From CAZHOV01 sp964534315 (GTDB taxonomy: Bacteria; Bacteroidota; Bacteroidia; Chitinophagales; Saprospiraceae): a stretch of DNA of 21,873 nucleotides. The stretch covers positions 1-21,873 of the forward strand of contig CAZHOV010000097.1 in the NCBI GenBank assembly GCA_964534315.1. The letters are read 5' to 3'. A model generated the notes under the pieces. That model had not been told where the DNA came from, did no database searches, and saw only the letters and a program-made list of their open reading frames with translations. The position numbers were made by a program, and so were the translations under genes. This document shows, piece after piece, positions 16,192-21,873 of this stretch (its first letter is position 1; each line of letters starts with the position of its first letter).

Positions 16192-16638
16192 ATGTCAACT
16201 AATATTTATTTAAATCCACTATCAGCCAAAGCTATTCAGCAACAAGGCGCTGAAATTTTTCCCAATGAGTGCTGCGGTTTCATGTACGGTCGGGAAGATG
16301 AAAACGGAGATCGCTTCATCGAATCGGTGGTACCGGTAATCAATGATAAAGATGGTGATCAACGCCGTCGATTTGAGATTTCCCCCTTTGATTATATGAA
16401 AGCCGAACAGTATGCATTAAAAAACAATACCCAACTACTAGGCGTTTACCATTCTCATCCCAATCATCCGGCGATCGCTTCACAGTATGATCTGGATCAG
16501 GCCATGCCTTATTTTTCTTACGTCATCATTTCTGTGCTGGAAGGTAAGCCGGATGCAATAAAATCATGGCGACTGAAAGAAGAAGAGCGGGCTTTTTATG
16601 AAGAGCAATTATCTATTTCTAAACCTGTAAATAATTAA
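16192..16638 (+). CDS. mec: JAMM metallopeptidase, Mec type
   Basis: 148 residues, the usual size of the bacterial Mec/RadC-like JAMM fold. Zinc and catalytic residues are all present: Glu26 in NECCGF, His87 and His89 in YHSHP, Ser97 and Asp100 (the HxH-x7-S-x2-D signature). In M. tuberculosis Mec cleaves the cysteine residue from the CysO-cysteine adduct, releasing free cysteine and CysO for another round. The gene starts 65 bases after cysM and ends 5 bases before cysO, so co-expression is nearly certain. A small imperfect hairpin (16135-16150) lies in the cysM-mec gap. A general de-ubiquitin-like or siderophore peptidase function is the alternative, made less likely by the neighbours. Confidence 0.9.
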   Translation: MSTNIYLNPLSAKAIQQQGAEIFPNECCGFMYGREDENGDRFIESVVPVINDKDGDQRRRFEISPFDYMKAEQYALKNNTQLLGVYHSHPNHPAIASQYDLDQAMPYFSYVIISVLEGKPDAIKSWRLKEEERAFYEEQLSISKPVNN

Positions 16639-16643
16639 TAACC

Positions 16644-16916
16644 ATGGCAAAGATTTTGATTCCCACTCCGTTGCGCAAATACGCAAATAATGAATCCACC
16701 TTTCAAACAAAAGGTAAAACGGTCAAAGAGGCTATCCAGGACCTAACCACAACCCACGAATCCCTCAAACAATATCTTTTCGATGATCAGGAGCAACTGC
16801 GCTCCTACATCCGCGTCTATTTGGGCGAAGAAGATATCAACACCCTTCAGAAGGAAGAGACCCCTGTACAAGAAACTGATACGGTGAGTATCATTCCTGC
16901 TATTGCGGGAGGATGA
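16644..16916 (+). CDS. cysO: CysO-type ubiquitin-like sulfur carrier
   Basis: 90 residues with the beta-grasp MoaD/ThiS fold. The C-terminus is DTVSIIPAIAGG; the terminal Gly-Gly is the site of adenylation and thiocarboxylation. The stretch RSYIRVYLGEEDI before it matches the CysO form more than the MoaD form. The thiocarboxylate attacks the PLP-bound aminoacrylate in CysM, giving a CysO-cysteine adduct that Mec cleaves. It starts 5 bases after mec, in tight translational coupling. A molybdopterin MoaD role is unlikely because no other mo genes are present. A heptamer array begins 2 bases after its stop. Confidence 0.92.
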   Translation: MAKILIPTPLRKYANNESTFQTKGKTVKEAIQDLTTTHESLKQYLFDDQEQLRSYIRVYLGEEDINTLQKEETPVQETDTVSIIPAIAGG

Positions 16917-17055
16917 GGAATGTGCAATTAGCAATGTACAATGAAGAATGTGCAATGTGCAATTAGGAATGTGCAATGTGCAATGTGCAATTAGCAATGT
17001 ACAATGAGGAATGTGCAATTAGGAATGTACAATGTACAATTAGGAATGAGGAAAT
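16917..17055. repeat. 19-copy in-register heptamer array between cysO and moeZ
   Basis: Bases 16919-17051 are exactly 19 units of 7 bp with no slippage. Four word types occur: AATGTGC (7), AATTAGC or AATTAGG (5), AATGTAC (4), AATGAAG or AATGAGG (3). The order AATGTGC, AATTAGC, AATGTAC, AATGARG occurs twice (units 1-4 and 10-13). The remaining gap to moeZ (17056-17168) includes a TTAGCGTCTTCGCGAGGG stretch of similar look and an AT-rich leader. Confidence 0.95.
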
Positions 17056-17168
17056 GAGTAATTAATGCTTTGGGTTCTTAGCGTCTTCGCGAGGGACTTT
17101 GCATTGGAATGAATTCCACCATTTGATTACGTTAAAATATCAACGAAAAAAAATAAAAACAAGCAATT

Positions 17169-18308
17169 ATGTCCGACAATATAAATTTATCAGTAGAAGA
17201 GATGGCGCGGTATGCGCGTCATATTGCCATTCCCGAATTTAATGTGGAGGGGCAAAAGAAATTAAAGGCGGCTAGTGTTTTGGTTATCGGCTCCGGCGGC
17301 CTTGGCAGTCCGTTATTATTGTATTTGGCTGCTGCCGGAGTAGGTCGCATCGGAATTGTTGATTTTGATGTGGTTGACGATAGTAATTTGCAACGGCAAG
17401 TATTATTCTCGGTCGATGATGTGGGGAAACCTAAGGCGGTGTTAGCCAGGAAGCGGTTACAATCGTTAAATCCTCATATCGAGGTGGAGGTGTACAATAC
17501 GCAATTTACCAAAGAAAATGCCCTGGATATCATTCAACACTACGATGTGGTAGCCGATGGCACGGATAATTTTCCAACTCGTTATTTGGTAAATGATGCT
17601 TGTGTGCTGGCCGGTAAAGTAAATGTATATGCTTCTATTTTCCGGTTTGAGGGGCAGGTATCGGTATTTAATTATTTGAAGGAAGATGGTACTCGCGGTC
17701 CGAACTACCGGGATATGTTTCCCGAACCACCACCTCCCGGTCTGGTGCCCAATTGTGCGGAAGGCGGAGTTCTAGGCGTTTTGCCGGGGATAATCGGCAG
17801 TATGCAGGCGAGTGAAGTGATCAAGGTGATCACCGGGGTGGGGGAGCCTCTGGCCGGTCGGTTATTCTTATTTGACGCTGCTACTTTTACGACCAGAACC
17901 GTCAACGTGTCTAAAAATCCAAAGACCAAAATTACCGAGTTGATCAATTACGAGCAATTCTGCGGCCTCGAACCTGCTGGTGATGCTCCGATTAAAGAGG
18001 TAACCGTCGAGGAACTGCACCAATTAAAGGAGCAGGGAAGACCATTCCAGTTGATAGATGTTAGAGAACCTTATGAATATGATATCGCTAATATTGGTGG
18101 CAATTTAATCCCGCTGGGAAACATCGCTTCCGAGGCTAATAAAATCTCAAGAGACCAACAGGTGATCGTCCACTGCCGCAGCGGGAAGCGCAGCGCCGAT
18201 GCCATTCGGGAACTACAGAAGTTGTTCGGGTTTGATAATCTCTACAACCTTAAAGGAGGCATACTGGCTTATGCCAAAGAGATCGACCAGAGTTTGACGA
18301 CGTATTGA
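17169..18308 (+). CDS. moeZ: MoeZ-like E1 adenylyltransferase-rhodanese fusion
   Basis: 379 residues. An N-terminal ThiF/MoeB domain (1-265) has the ATP-binding GSGGLGSP at 41-48, the Asp133 region (DGTDNF) and a cysteine at 196 in NCAEGGVLG. A C-terminal rhodanese domain (about 275-379) has the active-site loop HCRSGKRS with catalytic Cys336. In mycobacteria MoeZ adenylates the CysO C-terminus and transfers rhodanese-bound sulfur to it, making the thiocarboxylate. PEPPPPGLVPNCAEGG is also the mycobacterial-type sequence. No CxxC zinc pairs are present, unlike E. coli MoeB. It lies 252 bases after cysO, separated by a heptamer array, so it may have its own promoter. It could also serve MoaD or ThiS carriers elsewhere in the genome. 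Confidence 0.92.
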   Translation: MSDNINLSVEEMARYARHIAIPEFNVEGQKKLKAASVLVIGSGGLGSPLLLYLAAAGVGRIGIVDFDVVDDSNLQRQVLFSVDDVGKPKAVLARKRLQSLNPHIEVEVYNTQFTKENALDIIQHYDVVADGTDNFPTRYLVNDACVLAGKVNVYASIFRFEGQVSVFNYLKEDGTRGPNYRDMFPEPPPPGLVPNCAEGGVLGVLPGIIGSMQASEVIKVITGVGEPLAGRLFLFDAATFTTRTVNVSKNPKTKITELINYEQFCGLEPAGDAPIKEVTVEELHQLKEQGRPFQLIDVREPYEYDIANIGGNLIPLGNIASEANKISRDQQVIVHCRSGKRSADAIRELQKLFGFDNLYNLKGGILAYAKEIDQSLTTY

Positions 18309-18310
18309 GT

Positions 18311-18394
18311 CGGTACAACGGAATAACGGAATAACGGAACAACGGAACAACGGAACAACGGTGCAGCGGTGCAGTGGTGCAACGGTGCAACGGT
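18311..18394. repeat. Octamer word array after moeZ
   Basis: Ten 8-bp units and a partial one, in register, begin 2 bases after the moeZ stop: CGGTACAA, CGGAATAA (2), CGGAACAA (3), CGGTGCAG (2), TGGTGCAA, CGGTGCAA. Words change in blocks. The CGGTGCAG word returns in inverted orientation at 18720-18743. Confidence 0.93.
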
Positions 18395-18719
18395 ATGTCT
18401 TGTGACACTATGATATGACCTAGATAGCGGGAACAAGATCTGGAAAGTGTGCTATTGGCTATTTAGGGCAAAGCTAACACAAGACTTAGATATAGTCCTA
18501 TAGACATCTTGCGCTTGTTGCTTCTAAATTGGGTATGGCAGCCCTTCAGGCTCATAGGGGAATGGATAGCACGATATCAGGGTTTCCAGGATTCAAGTGA
18601 GCATAAGTTTTGGGTGTTAATATCCATTGGTAGTTGGAAATACCTTCAAACAGATTTTATTTTTAAAATTACCCCTTCTTATTCCGTACCTTTTTATCTT
18701 TACAATTGTTTTTTCTAAA
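18395..18719. other. Gene-free stretch between inverted octamer arrays
   Basis: No convincing gene. A TTG-started 69-codon frame at 18509-18718 has a tryptophan- and phenylalanine-rich translation, no recognisable domain and no plausible start signal, and I do not call it. The right part is AT-rich and probably holds the promoter of the M1 peptidase gene. This stretch is enclosed by octamer arrays in opposite orientation. Confidence 0.6.
18695..18702 (+). promoter_or_regulatory. Possible -7 box of the M1 peptidase gene
   Basis: TATCTTTA differs by one base from TAnnTTTG. A good -33 element is not visible. It would place the octamer array at 18720-18767 in the 5' untranslated region. Confidence 0.3.
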
Positions 18720-18767
18720 CCGCTGCACCGCTGCACCGCTGCACCGTTAAACCGTTAAACCGTTAAA
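18720..18767. repeat. Inverted octamer array abutting the peptidase start
   Basis: Six 8-bp units, CCGCTGCA (3) then CCGTTAAA (3), ending three bases before the ATG at 18771. Read on the other strand the first three are the CGGTGCAG word of 18359-18374, so 16 bp of perfect complementarity exists between the two arrays, about 350 bases apart. Confidence 0.9.
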
Positions 18768-18770
18768 CTC

Positions 18771-20912
18771 ATGAACACAGCTCGATATTTTGTTTTTTTC
18801 TTCGCTATTTGTATTTCTATTTCAGGTTACGCACAAGAGTTAGCCGAAAAAGACATCTTCATTCCATTGGAAATTCAGCGGGCGTATGTGGAGGGAACTC
18901 GTTCCTTAGACGGCAAACCGGGACCAAATTATTGGCAAAACGAGGCCAGTTACCAGATTGATGTTCGGGTAGCTCCGGAGGAGAAAATGATCTATGGAGT
19001 GGAAATGGTAGAGTATGCTAACAATAGCCCGAATGAATTGAATCAGATCGTGGTTCGCCTTTTATATGATATATACAAGAAAGGAAGCCCGAGGGACGAT
19101 GCTATAGCTGCATCCAGTATTACCGATGGGGTGGTGATCGACAGTATCGCGATCAACGGAAAAGCGGTTAATTTGGGAAACCGTAGATCTGTCCGGAGAA
19201 GCGGAACCAATATGCGGATTTTTCTGGATGAAGCCTTACCTCCTGGTGGGAAGCTTTCTTTTTACTGTGAATGGAGTGAACCCATTCCCCCCTCTATGGA
19301 CAGAGTGGGTACGTTTGATGCTTCTTCTTTTTTTATCGGATATTGGTATCCTCAGATCGCGGTCTATGACGATATTGATGGTTGGGATACATATGATTTC
19401 AGAGGCTTGATGGAATTTTATGGTGATCTGGCTGATTTTGACGTAACGATTGAATTACCTCCAAATTATGTTGTTTGGGCTACCGGTGAGCTTCAGAATG
19501 GAGATACATTTTTTCCAGAATTTATCCAGGAACGCATATCCAAAGCTCGTCAATCTACTGAACGGGTGCCGATCATTACAGCAGAAGACCTTGACAAAGG
19601 GTTGGACATACCAGCCGGAAAATGGCATTTTGAAGCTACGAAAGTGACGGATTTTGCCATGGCTATTTCCGACCACTTTCTATGGGATGCCTGTAGCTTC
19701 CCGCTTGAAGACCGATCTGTATTCATCAGTACAGTTTATCCGAAAGTTAATAAAGATCGTTTTGATTATGTAACAGACCTACAGGCAGACATCATGAAAG
19801 CCTTTTCTGAGGATTATCCGGGCATCCCTTATCCTTATCCGGCTTTTACTACCGTCAATATGGGTTTTGGCGGTGGAATGGAATTTCCGATGATGGCCAA
19901 TAACGGAGCGATCGGAAGCAAAATATGGACGGCTGGGCTTACCGCTCATGAAATGTATCATATGTATCATCCGTTTTATGTGCGCATTAATGAAAAAAAA
20001 TATGCCTGGATGGATGAAGGGTGGGCTGATTACATCACCGACTTGGCGCTTTCGAGGGTCGTGTTAGAAGAAAATGACTTCGATAATCGAAAAGCCATGC
20101 TTAAGTCTTCAGTCCAATCGGATCTGGGAAGGTTGAGTAACGTTCCGCTGATTACCTCCTCTGAATACACCTCTAACGATAACTATGGATCCCTGGCTTA
20201 CAATAATGGTCATCTGGTATATTTACTGCTACATGATCTGCTTGGGGAAGAGGTATTCGTAGCTTGTCTGCAGGCATATATCAAGCGCTGGGCATACAAA
20301 AGTCCTACTCCCTATGATTTCTTTTTCACGTTTGAGGAGGTGTCTGGTAAAGACCTCAGTTGGTTTTGGAATCCCTGGTTCTTCGAGTTTGGTTATCCGG
20401 ATCTGGGTCTTACTGAGGTTCAGGAAGGGATGATTACCGTAAAAAAGCTGGGGAACAAACCGGTTCCGGTAGAATTAAGTATTTTTTATGCAGACGGCAC
20501 CCATGAGAAAATCAAGAAAAGCATTACGGTTTGGGAAACTGGCCGAACCGAATTGCAAATAAAGACGGAGCGAAAAGAGCTACCCGAAAAGGTGCTTTTA
20601 AATTCGCTGCTACCTGATGTGAAAGAGTTTGATAATTTTTATATTCCTGAAGATATTCGGAAAGTGGATACCCGTTTTTTGGGAGATTACCAGTCCAGAT
20701 ACGGGATTGAGTTTAAAATATCCGAAAAAGAGGGTTTATTAGAAGTCGCCTCTTCTTTCTCCAATGATAAACAAATCCTACTGCCTGTTTCTGACACCAA
20801 GTTCGAAAGTCTGGACGGCGAAATTACGGTAGCGTTTTTTATTGCAGGTGGTGAGGTAAAAGAAATGAAAATTGAGTCGCCCTGGCAGAATTTTGTTGCG
20901 AAGAAGCAATAA
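18771..20912 (+). CDS. Secreted M1-family metallopeptidase
   Basis: 713 residues. A signal peptide is clear (hydrophobic FVFFFAICISIS, then GYAQ, cleavage near residue 22), so it acts in the periplasm or outside the cell. The gluzincin zinc site HEMYH (393-397) is followed 18 residues later by Glu416 in WMDEGWADY, the HExxH-x18-E signature of M1 peptidases. The exopeptidase motif GxMEN appears as GGMEFP (368-373), a common form in Bacteroidota members where amino-terminal specificity may be relaxed. Length fits the short M1 group without the ERAP-like C-terminal domain. A terminator follows at 20998-21046. It stands alone in the window, so its substrate cannot be inferred. Confidence 0.93.
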   Translation: MNTARYFVFFFAICISISGYAQELAEKDIFIPLEIQRAYVEGTRSLDGKPGPNYWQNEASYQIDVRVAPEEKMIYGVEMVEYANNSPNELNQIVVRLLYDIYKKGSPRDDAIAASSITDGVVIDSIAINGKAVNLGNRRSVRRSGTNMRIFLDEALPPGGKLSFYCEWSEPIPPSMDRVGTFDASSFFIGYWYPQIAVYDDIDGWDTYDFRGLMEFYGDLADFDVTIELPPNYVVWATGELQNGDTFFPEFIQERISKARQSTERVPIITAEDLDKGLDIPAGKWHFEATKVTDFAMAISDHFLWDACSFPLEDRSVFISTVYPKVNKDRFDYVTDLQADIMKAFSEDYPGIPYPYPAFTTVNMGFGGGMEFPMMANNGAIGSKIWTAGLTAHEMYHMYHPFYVRINEKKYAWMDEGWADYITDLALSRVVLEENDFDNRKAMLKSSVQSDLGRLSNVPLITSSEYTSNDNYGSLAYNNGHLVYLLLHDLLGEEVFVACLQAYIKRWAYKSPTPYDFFFTFEEVSGKDLSWFWNPWFFEFGYPDLGLTEVQEGMITVKKLGNKPVPVELSIFYADGTHEKIKKSITVWETGRTELQIKTERKELPEKVLLNSLLPDVKEFDNFYIPEDIRKVDTRFLGDYQSRYGIEFKISEKEGLLEVASSFSNDKQILLPVSDTKFESLDGEITVAFFIAGGEVKEMKIESPWQNFVAKKQ

Positions 20913-20997
20913 AGCTTAGACTAGGTTGTTTTTCAGTTATCCCTAGCTGCTATTGTAAAAAATACCTCTACTAAGCATTCCAAAAAATATTTTAGTT

Positions 20998-21046
20998 CTG
21001 AGCGAGTGGTTCATTTATTGATGAGCCGGTCGCTTAGTGGTTTTTT
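20998..21046 (+). terminator. Terminator of the M1 peptidase gene
   Basis: 20998-21014 pairs with 21021-21037 over 17 positions with one mismatch and three wobbles, a six-base loop (TTATTG), then TGG and six T. It is 86 bases past the stop codon. Confidence 0.8.
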
Positions 21047-21450
21047 ATGTTTATTAAAGTCGAACCTCACGTTGTTTAAAGCTAAAACAGCCCTTATAAA
21101 TAAGAAAGTCTATAGTCTTGAAACGCAATCGGTGTTTGGAAACACCCTCTCCTTCTTCCTCTATTCATCAGTCATATCATAATTTTTTTGCATTTAAAAC
21201 AGCGAAATAGCAAATAGTTTCGTTTTAGCTAGTTAATAATTTTATTATTAATAAAGATTAATTATCATTCATCGATAAAAAAGTAATATTTTATTCTATG
21301 AATAGTAAAAAAGCGCAATAATTAACTACATTAGCAATTGAAGCGACAATATAATTTGTTCAATTAAGGGCGGGAGTTAAGCTGAATCAAAGCGACAATT
21401 TATAGTCGAAATAAGAATAACCAACATTTTTTAAATTAAATCAAAAAATT
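21047..21450. other. AT-rich regulatory gap before the SusC-like gene
   Basis: About 400 bases without a gene. It holds a hairpin GGTGTT-TGGA-AACACC at 21131-21146, a perfect AT palindrome TTAATAA/TTATTAA at 21233-21251, and a 10-bp direct repeat AAGCGACAAT at 21341-21350 and 21390-21399. ATAATTTG at 21351-21358 is a near match to the -7 consensus, but no -33 is clear. The gap is likely to be where the receptor gene is controlled, though no regulator is encoded in the window. Confidence 0.5.
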
Positions 21451-21873
21451 ATGAAGCGACTTTTTACGTATTCTTTTGTCTTACTGGCTTCGTTGTTATT
21501 TGCTCAAAATGCAATAGGGCAATACATAATTTCGGGGACAGTTACGGATGAAGAACAAGTACCATTGATTGGAGTTACCGTTTTTGTAACGGGAACTGCA
21601 ATTGGAACTGTAACGGACATGGACGGGCAATTTTCTATTCGTATTGCTGATGACGAGCCTAGTTCTCTTTCTTTTACTTACGTAGGGTACAGTACCATTG
21701 AAAAAGAAGTAGACAGTTCGATTGAGGATATCACTGTTGTATTGACAGAAGATGTCACGGAGTTAAGTGAGGTAGTCATTACAGGTTTGGCTACCAGCGT
21801 CAAACGAAGTAATCTTGCCAATGCCGTTGCTCAGATTCAGGCGCGTGAATTAGCTGAAATTACTACTCAACCC
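21451..21873 (+). CDS. SusC/RagA-type TonB-dependent receptor (5' part, truncated by window)
   Basis: The frame is open from ATG 21451 through the last base (141 codons). A signal peptide is present at 1-24 (FVLLASLLFAQNAIGQ). Residues about 25-105 form the carboxypeptidase-regulatory-like domain (ISGTVTDEEQVPLIGVTV, then TDMDGQFSI and FTYVGY), typical of SusC-class proteins. After a linker (ELSEVVITGL) the plug domain begins (NLANAVAQIQ). Such receptors import large substrates, often glycans or peptides, with a SusD lipoprotein partner that should lie beyond the window. The long AT-rich gap upstream fits independent regulation. Confidence 0.9.
   Translation, partial: MKRLFTYSFVLLASLLFAQNAIGQYIISGTVTDEEQVPLIGVTVFVTGTAIGTVTDMDGQFSIRIADDEPSSLSFTYVGYSTIEKEVDSSIEDITVVLTEDVTELSEVVITGLATSVKRSNLANAVAQIQARELAEITTQP

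Noticed and set aside
16743..17018. Minus-strand frame of 91 codons over cysO and the heptamer array
   Set aside because: Its repeated His-Cys-Thr-Leu type peptide is produced by the heptamer DNA, and the rest is antisense to cysO.
18509..18718. 69-codon frame starting with TTG before the M1 peptidase
   Set aside because: Rare start, unusual Trp/Phe-rich composition, no domain, and it ends on the promoter-like AT region; likely chance.

Overview
This window looks like chromosomal DNA from a member of the Bacteroidota. The evidence is a SusC/RagA-type outer-membrane receptor start at the right edge, A-rich start regions without clear Shine-Dalgarno sites, several TAnnTTTG -7 boxes of the Bacteroidota sigma-A type, a geranylgeranylglycerol-phosphate-type UbiA enzyme and a futalosine menaquinone route. 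A Saprospira/Lewinella-like lineage is my guess; the class cannot be fixed from this sequence alone. No rRNA, tRNA, CRISPR array, insertion sequence or prophage gene was seen.

Layout, left to right. Positions 1-615 hold the tail of an upstream gene, a duplicated copy of that tail, and blocks of 7- and 8-bp tandem words. topA (616-3171) runs rightward and overlaps tail-to-tail by 8 bp with a leftward group: a UbiA prenyltransferase, a KdsC-like HAD phosphatase and a 1102-residue Clp-type AAA+ protein whose C-terminus resembles a release-factor PCRF domain. A structured 514-bp divergent region separates it from a rightward 879-residue protein with two beta-rich N-terminal modules and two CbbX-like AAA domains, followed by a glycosyltransferase. 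Next come mqnE, a histidine phosphatase and mqnA, two of the early menaquinone (futalosine pathway) genes.

The most interesting part is 14993-18308. Here cysM, a JAMM peptidase (mec), a ubiquitin-like sulfur carrier ending in Gly-Gly (cysO) and an E1-like/rhodanese protein (moeZ) lie in one direction. This is the gene set of the protein-thiocarboxylate route to cysteine known from Mycobacterium tuberculosis. Directly upstream of cysM is a 28-codon reading frame with seven consecutive cysteine codons, followed by a strong intrinsic terminator and then the cysM start. A segment of the leader can pair with the left arm of the terminator. This is the architecture of a cysteine-sensing transcription attenuator. 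The inferred logic is that charged tRNA-Cys limits expression of a cysteine operon that uses a carrier protein.

The right end has two octamer-word arrays in inverted orientation around a 325-bp gene-free stretch, a secreted M1-family metallopeptidase with its terminator, a long AT-rich regulatory gap and the truncated SusC/RagA receptor. The recurring 7/8-bp word arrays, always between genes, are a second unexplained theme of the window.
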